Source: Isoptericola halalbus (GTDB taxonomy: Bacteria > Actinomycetota > Actinomycetes > Actinomycetales > Cellulomonadaceae). From it: a stretch of DNA of 45,016 nt. Of the stretch, positions 17,890 to 26,378 are shown piece by piece. Position 1 is the first letter of the stretch; each line of letters begins with the position of its first letter. Under the pieces are notes generated by a model. It was given only the letters and a program-made list of their open reading frames with translations. It ran no database searches and was not told the DNA's origin. The translations under genes were made by a program, and so were the position numbers. The DNA is taken from positions 78,857 through 123,872 of the forward strand of contig VJZX01000010.1 of the NCBI GenBank assembly GCA_009663185.1, written 5' to 3'.

Positions 17890-18711
17890 TCAGCCGAGGT
17901 AGACGAGGACCTCGTCGTGCAGGTGGCCGTTCGTGGCCAGCGCGTTCGCGCCCCACGGCCCGGGCCGGCCGTCGAGCGAGGTGAAGCGGCCACCGGCCTC
18001 AGTCACGATCGGCACGAGCGCGGCCATGTCATACACCTCGAGCTCGGGCTCGGCAGCGATGTCCGCGGCACCCTCGGCCACGAGCATGTACGACCAGAAG
18101 TCGCCGTACCCGCGGGTGCGCCAGCACTGCCGGGTCAGGTCCAAAAAGCCGTTGAGCTTCTCGCGCTCCTCCCACCCGGACAGCGAGGAGTAGGTGAACG
18201 ACGCGTCGCCGAGCGTGCTCACGCCGGACACCTGCATCCGCGTCGCGGCGGCGAGCGACTTGCCCGTCCACGCACCGGACCCGCGGGTCGCCCACCAGCG
18301 CCGGCCCAGCGCGGGCGCCGAGACCAGGCCGACGACCACCTCGTCGCCGTCGGCCAGTGCGATGAGCGTCGCCCACACGGGCACACCGCGCACGAAGTTC
18401 TTGGTTCCGTCGATCGGGTCGACGATCCATCGCCGTGCCCCGCTGCCCGCCGACCCGTACTCCTCACCGACGATCGCGTCGCGCGTGCGCGCTCGGCCGA
18501 GGTGCGCCCGGATGACCTCCTCGGCCGTCCGGTCGGCGTCGCTCACGGGCGTGTCGTCCGGCTTGGTCTCGACGTGCAGGTCCACCGCCCTGAAGCGGGA
18601 CATCGTCACCGCGTCCACCTGGTCAGCGATCACGTGGGCCAGGCGCAGGTCGTCGTCGTAGCTGCGCACCGGGCCGCTCGTCGGGCTGGGGGACTGCTGG
18701 AAGTGGGCCAC
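17890..18711 (-). CDS. hisN: Histidinol-phosphatase HisN (inositol monophosphatase family)
   Basis: 273-residue Mg2+-dependent phosphatase. Metal-site motifs are complete: VGEEYG, WIVDPIDGTKNFVRGVP (the DPxDGT core) and the late EVYDMAAL, the counterpart of the family WD motif. In actinobacteria the protein of this type next to rsgA-aroA is the monofunctional histidinol-phosphate phosphatase, last-but-one step of histidine synthesis, although inositol-phosphate activity cannot be excluded by sequence. ATG 18711 is the start (MAHFQQSPSP), 186 bp from the rsgA stop, with a palindrome between, so it may have its own promoter. Confidence 0.85.
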   Translation of the reverse strand: MAHFQQSPSPTSGPVRSYDDDLRLAHVIADQVDAVTMSRFRAVDLHVETKPDDTPVSDADRTAEEVIRAHLGRARTRDAIVGEEYGSAGSGARRWIVDPIDGTKNFVRGVPVWATLIALADGDEVVVGLVSAPALGRRWWATRGSGAWTGKSLAAATRMQVSGVSTLGDASFTYSSLSGWEEREKLNGFLDLTRQCWRTRGYGDFWSYMLVAEGAADIAAEPELEVYDMAALVPIVTEAGGRFTSLDGRPGPWGANALATNGHLHDEVLVYLG

Positions 18712-18800
18712 GGTTACACGCTAGCGGTCCCGACGCCGTGAACCGTCTGAACGACAGGGACCGGACGGTGCGTGTCGCCCCCACCGCGAGACGTCTGCTG

Positions 18801-18865
18801 GCAACGAGCGTGCTGACTTTGTCCTCAAACCGTCGGTTTGAGGACGAAGTCAGCACGCTCGTTGC
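18801..18865. terminator. 31-bp near-perfect palindrome after rsgA
   Basis: Arms 18801-18831 and 18835-18865 match at 30 of 31 positions around a 3-base loop (gtc); the one difference is a G-U pair in RNA. The stem begins gcaacgagcgtgctgactt. It lies between the rsgA stop and hisN, both minus strand, so it may terminate aroA-rsgA. It is unusually long and AT-rich for a terminator here. Confidence 0.75.
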
Positions 18866-18896
18866 GCAAGCCCTGCCGATGCCAGGGTGCGCGAGC

Positions 18897-19940
18897 TCAG
18901 TCGGCCACCGAGCGAGACGCGAGGAGGCGGCGGAACGACGCCAGCCGGGCGCCCCGCGCGGCCCGGGTCTCGTCGTCGGACGAGGCCTCGACCCACTCGT
19001 CGAGCGCGCAGTCGGGCGCGTCGTCGAGGTGGGTGCACCCGCGCGGGCAGCCGTCGGCGACCTCGTCGAGGTCCTCGAAGGCCGCGAGCACGTGGTCGAT
19101 CTCGACGTGCGCGAGGCCGAACGACCGCACGCCGGGGGTGTCGATGACCCACCCGTCGTGCTTGGCGCCCGACGGGGCCACAGGCAGGCGCAGCGCGACG
19201 GCGGAGGTCGAGGTGTGCCGCCCGCGCCCGGTCACGTCGTTGACGTCGCCGATCGCACGCCGCGCGTCGGGCACGAGCGCGTTGATGAGCGTCGACTTGC
19301 CGACGCCCGAGTGACCCACGAAGACGGACCTGCGCCCCACCAGGCGCGAGCGCACCTCCTCGACCGACGCCGCGTCGTCGTACCGGGTCACGACGACCGA
19401 CACGCCGATGGGCTCGTAGAGGTCGTGCAGGGGAGCGGGGTCGGCGAGGTCGGCCTTGGTGAGACACAGCAGGACGTGCATGCCGGCGTCGTACGCCGCG
19501 ACGACGCAGCGGTCGATCATGCCCGTGCGCGGCTCGGGCTGGGCGAGCGCGGTCACGACGACGAGCTGGTCCGCGTTCGCGACGACGATGCGCTCGTAGG
19601 GGTCGGTGTCGTCGGCGGTGCGGCGCAGCACGGACGCGCGATCCTGGATGCGCACGATCCGCGCGAGCGTGCCCTCGTCGCCGGACGCGTCGCCTACGAT
19701 GTCGACCCGGTCACCGACGACGGCACGCGTGCGTCCGAGCTCGCGCGCCTTCATGGCGATGACCTCGCGCTCGTCGTCGGTGCCCTCGCCGACCATGAGC
19801 CGGTAGCGGCCGCGATCGACGCCAATGACAAGGCCCGTCAGCGCGTCGGCGTGCTGCGGCCGCTGCTTGCTCCGCGGCCTCGACCCGCGCTTGGTCGGGC
19901 GCGCGAACCGCGCCTCTTCGTCGATCGTGTGGCGCGCCAT
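18897..19940 (-). CDS. rsgA: RsgA, small-ribosomal-subunit GTPase
   Basis: 347-residue circularly permuted GTPase that checks maturation of the 30S subunit. An N-terminal OB-fold (residues about 35-100) precedes G motifs in permuted order: G4 CLTKADL, then G1 VGHSGVGKSTL, then G3 VIDTPGVRSF. The C-terminal zinc domain reads GCPRGCTHLDDAPDC, with three Cys and one His. The start is ATG 19940, overlapping the aroA stop (TGATG on the minus strand), so it is coupled to aroA. The aroA-rsgA-hisN order is a conserved actinobacterial arrangement. Confidence 0.93.
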   Translation of the reverse strand: MARHTIDEEARFARPTKRGSRPRSKQRPQHADALTGLVIGVDRGRYRLMVGEGTDDEREVIAMKARELGRTRAVVGDRVDIVGDASGDEGTLARIVRIQDRASVLRRTADDTDPYERIVVANADQLVVVTALAQPEPRTGMIDRCVVAAYDAGMHVLLCLTKADLADPAPLHDLYEPIGVSVVVTRYDDAASVEEVRSRLVGRRSVFVGHSGVGKSTLINALVPDARRAIGDVNDVTGRGRHTSTSAVALRLPVAPSGAKHDGWVIDTPGVRSFGLAHVEIDHVLAAFEDLDEVADGCPRGCTHLDDAPDCALDEWVEASSDDETRAARGARLASFRRLLASRSVAD

Positions 19941-21310
19941 CAGGCGCCGGTCCCCACCGTCCGCTCGCCCCCGAGCATGCGCGTCCACATCCGGTCGAAC
20001 CCGGGCAGGGTCTTGGCGGTGGTGTCGACGTTCTCGACCAGCACGCCCGGCACGCGCAGCCCCAGCAGCGCGGCCGACGTCGCCATGCGGTGGTCGGCGT
20101 AGGTGCGGAACGTCGCGCCGTGCAGCGGCCGCGGCGTGATGACCAGGCCGTCGCGCGTCTCCTCGCACCGCCCGCCGAGGCGCGTGATCTCCGTGGCGAG
20201 CGCGGCCAGCCGGTCGGTCTCGTGCCCGCGCAGGTGCGCGATCCCGCGCAGCCGGCTCGGGGAGTCGGCGAGGGCCGCGAGCGCGGCGAACGTCGGCGCG
20301 AGCTCACCCGCGGCGTGCAGGTCCACGTCGATCCCGTATATCTCGCCCGTGCCCGTCACCGCGAGGACTCGCGTGCCGTCGTCGGACTCCTCGTCGGTGG
20401 AGACGCGCCCGCCCATGCGCTCGAGCAGCTCCGGGACCATCGCCCCGGGCTGGGTGGTCGACGCCGGCCAGCCCGGCACGCGGACGGTCCCGCCGGCCGC
20501 GAGGGCGGCGGCGAGGAAGGGGGCGGCGTTGGACAGGTCCGGCTCCACGCGCACGTCGCGCGCCGCGATGGAACCGGGGGAGACGTGCCACATCCCGTCG
20601 CGGGAGTCGTCGACCTCGACGCCGACCTCGCGGAGCGTCGCGACGGTCATCTCGATGTGCGGCAGGCTCGGCAGCGTCGCGCCGATGTGCCGCAGCGCGA
20701 GGCCGTCGTCGAACCGGGCGGCGGCGAGGAGCAGGCCTGAGACGAACTGGGACGACGCCGACGCGTCGACGTCGACCGCGCCGCCGCGCAGCGAGCCACG
20801 GCCGTGCACGGTGAACGGCAGGTGCGTGGGGAGGTCGGGGCCTTCGGCCGTGACCTTGACACCGAGCCCGCGCAGCGCGGCCAGGACGGGGAGCATGGGG
20901 CGCACGCGTGCCTCGGGGTCGCCGTCGAACCGGACCGGGCCGTCGGCAAGTGCCGCCACGGGCGGCAGGAACCGCATGACGGTGCCGGCCAGGCCGGTGA
21001 AGACGTCGACGTCGCCGGTGACGCGGCCGGGCACCACGCGCAGGGTGCTGGGCGCCTCGCCCTCGGTGATGTCGGCGCCGAGCGCGCGCAGCGCCGCGAT
21101 CATGAGGTCGGCGTCGCGGCTGCGCAGCGCGCCGCGGAGCGTGCCGGGCCCGGCGGCGAGCGCGGCCAGGACGAGCAGCCGGTTGGTCAACGACTTGCTG
21201 CCCGGGATCTCGACGGTCGCGTCGAGCTCGCCCGGCGCGACCGGAGCCTCCCAGAGCGCCTCGGGCGCGGGAGAGGGTCCGGTGGCGGGGCTGGCGGGCG
21301 TGCTCGTCAT
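19940..21310 (-). CDS. aroA: 3-phosphoshikimate 1-carboxyvinyltransferase (EPSP synthase)
   Basis: 456-residue enzyme joining shikimate-3-phosphate and PEP, sixth step of the shikimate pathway for aromatic amino acids. Recognised blocks are [18 protein letters not shown] near residue 35, [12 protein letters not shown] near 105, [27 protein letters not shown] and [16 protein letters not shown]. The phosphate and PEP-binding positions appear intact. The start is ATG 21310 ([13 protein letters not shown]). It reads into rsgA with overlapping stop and start. Confidence 0.95.
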   Translation of the reverse strand: MTSTPASPATGPSPAPEALWEAPVAPGELDATVEIPGSKSLTNRLLVLAALAAGPGTLRGALRSRDADLMIAALRALGADITEGEAPSTLRVVPGRVTGDVDVFTGLAGTVMRFLPPVAALADGPVRFDGDPEARVRPMLPVLAALRGLGVKVTAEGPDLPTHLPFTVHGRGSLRGGAVDVDASASSQFVSGLLLAAARFDDGLALRHIGATLPSLPHIEMTVATLREVGVEVDDSRDGMWHVSPGSIAARDVRVEPDLSNAAPFLAAALAAGGTVRVPGWPASTTQPGAMVPELLERMGGRVSTDEESDDGTRVLAVTGTGEIYGIDVDLHAAGELAPTFAALAALADSPSRLRGIAHLRGHETDRLAALATEITRLGGRCEETRDGLVITPRPLHGATFRTYADHRMATSAALLGLRVPGVLVENVDTTAKTLPGFDRMWTRMLGGERTVGTGA

Positions 21311-21378
21311 GGGCTCCAGGCTAGTGGAGCGGCCCGGCCCGACGGCGGAGCGTCCGAGTGCGTCCGAGGGCGGGGAGC

Positions 21379-22023
21379 TCAGTGGTTCAGGTCCGCCAGG
21401 GCCTTCTGGCCCCGCTTGGCGGCCTTGCGCCCCTGCTTCGCCGCCTTGCGACTCTGCGCCGCCGCGCGGTGCGCCGCTCTCTCCGCCTTGTGCGCGGCGG
21501 CGGAGACGGTGTCGCCCGCGCGATGGGACGCCGTGGCGGCGGAGCGCTTGGCCGAATTGACCGTCCGCGACGCCGAGCTCGCCACGGCCGTGCGGGCGTG
21601 ACCCACGCGATAGGAGAGGCCGGGTCGCCCCTCGAGGTCGGCGCCCGCGATCAGTGCCGCGCCGATCCCGCCGAGGTTGCGCGAGAACTTCGCGGTTCTC
21701 TCCTTGCGCTCGGCGCCCTTGGACGTGAACGGCTGGTTGACGACGGCGAGCGGCACCGTGAGCGCGGCGAGCGACAGCGCGGCGGTGCGCGGGGTCTTCC
21801 CGATTGCGAGCGCGATCCCGCAGACGACGGTCAGGACGCCGTGCGTGCGCACGAGCGCCGTGACCTGCGCCTGGGACAACGGCGATCTGCCGAGGCGCTC
21901 GGTGACGAGTGCGGCCCCCTCGCGTGCCCCGGCCGCGTGCTCGGCCGGATGCATCACGGCCTGCACGCCGTCGTACACGAACGAGGAGGCCAGCAGGGGC
22001 CTGGCGAGTCGACGGAGCAGCAT
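21379..22023 (-). CDS. DoxX-like membrane protein with basic Ala/Lys tail
   Basis: 214-residue protein. The first half has DoxX-type membrane segments ([53 protein letters not shown] and [14 protein letters not shown]). The last 80 residues are a very basic Ala/Arg/Lys stretch ([32 protein letters not shown]), reminiscent of histone-like tails, which could bind nucleic acid or membrane phosphates on the cytoplasmic side. Function is unknown. The start ATG 22023 has AAGGTGG upstream. It lies 68 bp before aroA on the same strand. Confidence 0.75.
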   Translation of the reverse strand: MLLRRLARPLLASSFVYDGVQAVMHPAEHAAGAREGAALVTERLGRSPLSQAQVTALVRTHGVLTVVCGIALAIGKTPRTAALSLAALTVPLAVVNQPFTSKGAERKERTAKFSRNLGGIGAALIAGADLEGRPGLSYRVGHARTAVASSASRTVNSAKRSAATASHRAGDTVSAAAHKAERAAHRAAAQSRKAAKQGRKAAKRGQKALADLNH

Positions 22024-22089
22024 GAACCCACCTTGGCAGACACGCGCGCGCCTCGCTCTGTGAGCGCGTGCGCCGGTCAGCTGCAGCGG

Positions 22090-22233
22090 TCAGCCCTGCG
22101 GTGCACCCTCCCACCAGTCGTGGTGGGACCGGGGCGGCCGGCGCGTGCCGAGCCCGTCGCGGCGCACCGTGACGCCGAGCGCCACGAGGTAGCCGATGCC
22201 GGTCAGGACGAGGAGGATCAGGATTGCGGTCAT
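22090..22233 (-). CDS. Small single-pass membrane protein
   Basis: 47 residues: [20 protein letters not shown] is one membrane helix, followed by a basic stretch and a Trp-rich tail ([16 protein letters not shown]) predicted cytoplasmic by the positive-inside rule. Similar short proteins are common in this lineage, but no function is known. There is no clear ribosome site at ATG 22233. It diverges from the GlxA-type regulator. Confidence 0.55.
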   Translation of the reverse strand: MTAILILLVLTGIGYLVALGVTVRRDGLGTRRPPRSHHDWWEGAPQG

Positions 22234-22270
22234 GGCAGTAACGATGCGCTTGTCGAGATTCGGATACGAG

Positions 22271-22317
22271 TGGCAGGAGTGCCATGATCCATCGACATTC
22301 TGCCAGCGCTGTGGCAG
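22271..22317. promoter_or_regulatory. Two TGGCA palindromes, candidate operator of the GlxA-type regulator
   Basis: TGGCA-ggag-TGCCA spans 22271-22284, and CTGCCA-gcgctg-TGGCAG spans 22300-22317. Their centres are 31 bp apart, about three helical turns, so both face the same side of the DNA. They lie just upstream of the regulator's ATG at 22327, where autoregulation is common for AraC-type proteins. Confidence 0.5.
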
Positions 22318-22326
22318 GGTTGGCGC

Positions 22327-23286
22327 ATGATCGAGAAGGTGGCCGCCGTCGTCGTCCCGGGTGTCGCCCCGTTCGAGATGGGCATCGCCTACGAAGTGTT
22401 CGGCATCGACCGCAGCGACACGGGCGGCCCGAGCTTCGACTTCACCCTGTGCACACCCGAGCCCGGACTCGTGCCGACCAAGGGTGGCTTCCCCATCGGG
22501 ATCGAGCGCGGCCTGGACGCGACCGAGGACGCCGACGTCGTCATCGTCGTCGCCTACGGAGTCGAGACCACGCTGCCTCCTGCTCTGCTCGATGCGCTGC
22601 GTCGCGCCCACGAGCGCGGCGCCTGGCTCTTCGCGGAATGCTCGGGCGCGTTCGCGCTGGCCGAGGCCGGACTGCTCGACGGCCGCCGGTGCACGACGCA
22701 CTGGATGTACACCGACCGGCTCGCGGCCGCCGTCCCGACGGCGAAGGTCGACCCGGACGTCCTTTTCGTCCAGGACGGCCGCATCCTCACGAGTGCCGGC
22801 ACGGCCGCGGGGATCGACGCCGCGCTGCACCTGGTGCGCACCGAGCTCGGCGCTGAGGCGGCCCGCAACATCGCGCGCAGGATGGTCGTGCCGCCGCAGC
22901 GCGACGGCGGACAGGCGCAGTTCGTCGTCGATCCGCTGCCCCGCGAGGGCGAGTCGCTCTCGGGGCTGCTCGCCTGGATGCGCGAGCATCTCGACGAGCA
23001 GCACACGGTGCCCGCGCTCGCGCGCCGGGCCATGCTGTCCGAGCGGACGTTCGCCCGCCGTTTCCGCGACGAGACGGGCACGACGCCGCTCGCGTTGCTG
23101 ACGCGCCAGCGCGTCGCCCGCGCGCAGGAGCTGCTCGAGTCGACCGACGCGTCGATCGACGAGATCGGCCGGCTCGTGGGCTTCGGCAGCGCCGCCGTGC
23201 TGCGGCACCACTTCGCGCGCACGCTTGGCACGAGCCCCGTCGCGTACCGGCGCCGGTTCGCCTGCGCCGACGAGATCGCGTCCTGA
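22327..23286 (+). CDS. GlxA-family transcriptional regulator (DJ-1/PfpI + AraC HTH)
   Basis: 319-residue regulator. Residues 1-175 form a DJ-1/PfpI-like amidotransferase fold ([20 protein letters not shown]), with [19 protein letters not shown] covering the nucleophile-elbow region. Residues 210-319 hold two AraC-type HTH motifs ([20 protein letters not shown] and [20 protein letters not shown]). Such regulators often control catabolism of amines, arginine or aldehydes, but no obvious target operon lies beside it. The start is ATG 22327. It is divergent from a small membrane protein gene. Confidence 0.88.
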   Translation: MIEKVAAVVVPGVAPFEMGIAYEVFGIDRSDTGGPSFDFTLCTPEPGLVPTKGGFPIGIERGLDATEDADVVIVVAYGVETTLPPALLDALRRAHERGAWLFAECSGAFALAEAGLLDGRRCTTHWMYTDRLAAAVPTAKVDPDVLFVQDGRILTSAGTAAGIDAALHLVRTELGAEAARNIARRMVVPPQRDGGQAQFVVDPLPREGESLSGLLAWMREHLDEQHTVPALARRAMLSERTFARRFRDETGTTPLALLTRQRVARAQELLESTDASIDEIGRLVGFGSAAVLRHHFARTLGTSPVAYRRRFACADEIAS

Positions 23287-23338
23287 CCGGCGTGCGACGA
23301 CGACGTGGCGCGCACCACTGCCGTCGGGCACGGGCGAG

Positions 23339-23364
23339 GGAATTCCCGGCGCGCCGTCGAGGTT
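23339..23364 (+). promoter_or_regulatory. SigR/SigH-type promoter GGAAT-N18-GTT
   Basis: GGAAT at 23339-23343 and GTT at 23362-23364 are separated by exactly 18 bases, matching the consensus of the thiol-oxidative-stress sigma factors SigR (Streptomyces) and SigH (mycobacteria). It lies 152 bases upstream of the SigR-type gene start, as expected for autoregulation. Confidence 0.65.
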
Positions 23365-23515
23365 GCACCACAACGTGGAAGCCTGCCTCGCCCGCCCCGA
23401 GACGACCGCGGCCCCCGTGCGCCTCTTCGCCCTCCCCGACGTCGTCGCCGGCGTGACGAAAGACGCGTTCGATTCGTCGCACGAGGGCTGGACGGCACGG
23501 CTAGGCTCGACAGCG

Positions 23516-24202
23516 ATGAGCCAGAACCTGCCGCTGGAGCCCGCTGACGAGCCTGTCGACGAGGCGACGGCCGGCGACGACGAGGTGGGCGAGGACACGG
23601 ACCGGGCCCCTGAAGGGGAGGACCCGACCGCCCGCGCGGCGCGCTTCGAGGCGGACGCCCTGCAGTACCTCGACCAGCTCTACTCCGCCGCGCTGCGCAT
23701 GACGCGCAACCCCGCGGACGCCGAGGACCTGGTCCAGGAGACGTTCACCAAGGCGTTCGCGGCCTTCCACCAGTACAAGCCCGGGACCAACCTCAAGGCC
23801 TGGCTGTACCGCATCCTGACCAACACGTTCATCAACAGCTACCGGAAGAAGCAGCGCGAGCCACAACAGTCCCAGACCGAGGAGGTCGAGGACTGGCAGA
23901 TCGCGCGCGCCGCGTCGCACACCTCGCAGGGCCTGCGCTCCGCCGAGGCCGAGGCGCTCGACCGGCTGCCGGACTCCGACGTCAAGCGGGCGCTCGCCGA
24001 GCTGCCGGAGGACCGGCGCATGGTCGTGTACTACGCGGACGTCGAGGGCTTCCCCTATAAGGAGATCGCAGAGATCATGGGAACGCCGATCGGGACGGTG
24101 ATGTCCCGGCTGCACCGCGGGCGCCGACAGCTGCGCGAGCTGCTCGCGGACTACGCGGCGCAGCGAGGACTCGTGGGGACGCGCGGAGGGACCACGGCAT
24201 GA
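23516..24202 (+). CDS. sigR: ECF sigma factor, SigR/SigH type
   Basis: 228-residue group-4 sigma factor. After an acidic leader of about 35 residues come region 2 ([37 protein letters not shown] and [20 protein letters not shown]) and region 4 ([40 protein letters not shown]). Its coupling to a zinc anti-sigma gene and the upstream SigR-type promoter place it in the thiol-stress SigR/SigH class. Those control thioredoxin and mycothiol recycling in actinobacteria. The start ATG 23516 ([12 protein letters not shown]) fits the family; a later start would delete part of the leader only. The stop overlaps the next ATG. Confidence 0.93.
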   Translation: MSQNLPLEPADEPVDEATAGDDEVGEDTDRAPEGEDPTARAARFEADALQYLDQLYSAALRMTRNPADAEDLVQETFTKAFAAFHQYKPGTNLKAWLYRILTNTFINSYRKKQREPQQSQTEEVEDWQIARAASHTSQGLRSAEAEALDRLPDSDVKRALAELPEDRRMVVYYADVEGFPYKEIAEIMGTPIGTVMSRLHRGRRQLRELLADYAAQRGLVGTRGGTTA

Positions 24203-24510
24203 GCGACAGCCTCAGGAGCGACACGGCGTCGTCCGCGATCACTCCGATCCCGCACGAGACTCCGCACGGTGAGTCGGAGTGCGAGCATGCGCGGACGCAC
24301 CTGTACGAGTACCTGGACTCGGAGATGACGCCCGAGGACGAGCAGCGGATGCGCGCGCACGTCGCGCACTGTGCGCCGTGCCTGTCCGAGCTGAGCGTCG
24401 AGGAGCTCGTCAAGCGGCTGGTCAAGCGCTCGTGCGCCGAGCGCGCCCCCGCGGGGCTGCGCCTGCGCATCCACGAGCAGCTGACCGTGATCGCCGCGAA
24501 GGGCGCCTGA
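24199..24510 (+). CDS. rsrA: RsrA-like zinc anti-sigma factor
   Basis: 103-residue ZAS-family anti-sigma factor. The redox-sensing motif HVAHCAPC (H54, C58, C61) and C28 supply the four zinc ligands seen in RsrA. Disulphide formation on oxidation would release the sigma factor. A preceding segment [20 protein letters not shown] is characteristic. The start ATG 24199 overlaps the sigma factor stop (ATGA), so the pair is made in step. It is followed by a strong terminator. Confidence 0.92.
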   Translation: MSDSLRSDTASSAITPIPHETPHGESECEHARTHLYEYLDSEMTPEDEQRMRAHVAHCAPCLSELSVEELVKRLVKRSCAERAPAGLRLRIHEQLTVIAAKGA

Positions 24511-24512
24511 CA

Positions 24513-24547
24513 CGAAGGGCCGGACCCGTCACGGGTCCGGCCCTTCG
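24513..24547. terminator. GC-rich hairpin after rsrA
   Basis: Inverted repeat of 15 bp or more (cgaagggccggaccc and complement) around a short loop, 2 bases after the rsrA stop and 15 bases before the end of the convergent bL37 gene. It is likely bidirectional. Confidence 0.8.
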
Positions 24548-24562
24548 CGCATCCAGGCGTCC

Positions 24563-24637
24563 TCAGGCGTTGGGACGCTTGCCGTGGTTGGCGGCCTTGC
24601 CCTTGCGGGCACGGCGCTTGCTGCCGCGCTTGCTCAT
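24563..24637 (-). CDS. Ribosomal protein bL37
   Basis: 24-residue, extremely basic protein (MSKRGSKRRARKGKAANHGK then RPNA), with a strong ribosome site GAGGAGA upstream of ATG 24637. It matches my recollection of bL37, the actinobacterial large-subunit protein found in mycobacterial ribosome structures, and its place next to the SigR/RsrA pair fits the known order. It is too short for most gene callers. It lies convergent with rsrA. Confidence 0.85.
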   Translation of the reverse strand: MSKRGSKRRARKGKAANHGKRPNA

Positions 24638-24785
24638 GGTTGTCTCCTCACGAAGAGTGGACGCGGGGTCGACACATGGTCCCACACGGGGAGCCCTGGT
24701 CCGGAATCGGTGCTGGTCCACGGCGCGACCGCCGCGGACCCCGGCTAAGGTCGAGATGACGAGCATCGCAGACCAAGGAGCACGC

Positions 24786-25589
24786 ATGAGCACCGAGTCC
24801 TGGGCGGTCGCCGCCCCGCAGACGCTCGACGTCGCCGACGTCACAGAGGTCAAGGTCCGGATGGTGGAGGGACGGGCCGAGGTCGTGGCGGACGAGGCCG
24901 CGACCGGTGTGCGGGTCGAGGTCAGCAGGGTCGGCACCCGCCCGCTGCACGTCGCGCGCGACGGCGGCGTGCTGCGCGTGGGCTATGACGGTGCGCGGCT
25001 GCAGGGCTGGGTCGACCGGCTCCGCGGTGTCAGCCCGGACGCCGAGCGCGCGGTCGTGCGGCTCGTGGTGCCCCGGTCGGTGCGGGTCGATGTCGCGACG
25101 ATCGGTGCCGAGGCCGAAGTCTCCGGTGCGGAGGCGCCCGTCGTGAAGACCGTCACCGGGGCCGTCCGTGCGTCGGGTACGTCGGGCTCGCTGTCGCTCA
25201 AGACGATCTCGGGCGGCGCGAGCGTGACGGGGCACACGGGCGACGTGTCGGCGTCGCTCGGCTCGGGTGCACTCTCTCTCGACGGGGCACTCGGGCGCGT
25301 GACCGTGAACACCGTCTCGGGGCCCGTGAGGATCACCGGGACCGGGACGAGCCCGCTGGTCGACATCAAGAGCGTCTCGGGGCCCGTCGAGGTGTATCTG
25401 GACGCGGGCACGCCGGTCAACCTTCGGGTGCGGGCCATGTCGGGCACCGTGGTCCTCGACGGCTCGGTGCTGCCGAGCACCGGCCGCCCGTTCGCCGTGG
25501 ACCACGCGGAAGCGCCCGCCGAGGGACGGGCAGCGGCGTACGTGTCGGCGGCGCTCACGACGGGGACGGTCACGGTCACCCGCTCCTGA
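24786..25589 (+). CDS. DUF4097 family beta-strand repeat protein
   Basis: 267-residue protein. After about 100 N-terminal residues, short strand repeats of the DUF4097 adhesin-like type follow (VVKTVTGAVRASGTSGSLSL, KTISGGASVTGHTGDVSASL, VNTVSGPVRITG, IKSVSGPVEVYL), forming a right-handed beta-helix-like solenoid. No signal peptide or membrane helix is visible, so it is probably cytoplasmic. Members often follow regulators or PspC-like membrane proteins, but the function is unknown. The start ATG 24786 has AAGGAG 6 bases upstream. A terminator follows. Confidence 0.85.
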   Translation: MSTESWAVAAPQTLDVADVTEVKVRMVEGRAEVVADEAATGVRVEVSRVGTRPLHVARDGGVLRVGYDGARLQGWVDRLRGVSPDAERAVVRLVVPRSVRVDVATIGAEAEVSGAEAPVVKTVTGAVRASGTSGSLSLKTISGGASVTGHTGDVSASLGSGALSLDGALGRVTVNTVSGPVRITGTGTSPLVDIKSVSGPVEVYLDAGTPVNLRVRAMSGTVVLDGSVLPSTGRPFAVDHAEAPAEGRAAAYVSAALTTGTVTVTRS

Positions 25590-25595
25590 CGCCCC

Positions 25596-25619
25596 GCGGC
25601 CCGCCCGCAGGCGGGCCGC
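25596..25619. terminator. Hairpin between convergent genes
   Basis: Arms gcggcccgcc and ggcgggccgc pair perfectly around cgca. It sits between DUF4097 (+) and the SGNH-like gene (-) and would serve both. Confidence 0.75.
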
Positions 25620-25626
25620 GCGCCGG

Positions 25627-26229
25627 TTACTCGTCCGAGGGCAGACCCAGCCAGCCGTGCCAGCCCGTGTGCAGCACGAGCCAGGCCATGAGCCCGTATC
25701 CCGCCTGCCCGGGGTAGGTGCGGCCGTTGGTCGCGAGGTCGGCGAGCCACTGCTCGTGCTGGGCGAGCGGCGTGTACGTGTCGACGTACGGCACGCGGCG
25801 CCGGCTCGCGACGTCGGCGAACGCGGCCGACAGCTCGGCGATGCGCTCGCCCTCCTCGGGCCGGCCCGGCGGTGGCCCGACGACGAACGCCGGGATCCGG
25901 CTCGAGTCGGCGACGTCGAGGATGTTCGCCAGGTTGAGGCGCGAGCGGGCGACGGACAGGCCGGAGCCGACGTCGTGCCGACCGAGCGCCACCACGAGCC
26001 GGTTCTCGCAGTCGGACTCGGGACCGAACCGCGACTCCGTCTCCGCCTGCCAGCGCGCGCCGAGCGCCGACGTCGTCTCCCCGGGCACGGCGAGCGTGAA
26101 GGTCATCGCCGGGCGGTCGAACCGCGTGCGGGCCATGACCCGGCCGGTCCAGCCGAGCGCGCGGGCGTCCCCCACGCCCACGCTGAGCTCGTCGCCGACG
26201 ACGCAGATGCGCACCTCGCGTCCTGCCAC
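25627..26229 (-). CDS. SGNH/GDSL-fold protein lacking catalytic residues
   Basis: 200-residue protein with the SGNH hydrolase layout, but each signature residue is altered: block I is GDELSVGVGDARALGW (Glu where the nucleophile Ser should be), block III is ALGRHDV (His where Asn is expected in GxND), and the final block reads NGRTYPGQAGYG (no His in the DxxH position). The fold appears intact, so it is probably a binding or regulatory protein rather than an esterase. Actinobacterial relatives are annotated as GDSL-type. The start is GTG 26229 with AGAGG upstream. No signal peptide is seen. Confidence 0.75.
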   Translation of the reverse strand: MAGREVRICVVGDELSVGVGDARALGWTGRVMARTRFDRPAMTFTLAVPGETTSALGARWQAETESRFGPESDCENRLVVALGRHDVGSGLSVARSRLNLANILDVADSSRIPAFVVGPPPGRPEEGERIAELSAAFADVASRRRVPYVDTYTPLAQHEQWLADLATNGRTYPGQAGYGLMAWLVLHTGWHGWLGLPSDE

Positions 26230-26378
26230 GGACCTCTCACCGCCCTTGCTCGATCTTGCGCCGCCATTGTGTGTCACCGCGGCTGCAGCCGACCGGATCC
26301 CACGCCGTGGTCCCCCTGGGGCGTTCGGGCGGTCGGGCCCAGCCCGGAACATACCGCGGGCCGGGCCGGTCGACCCGT

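Noticed and set aside
17896-17902. A GAGGTAG motif near the hisN stop
   Set aside because: It lies inside coding sequence for the last residues (VYLG) and has no second copy at 20 bp; other coding occurrences, for example in kgd and the small membrane gene at 22.1 kb, show that single copies are expected by chance.
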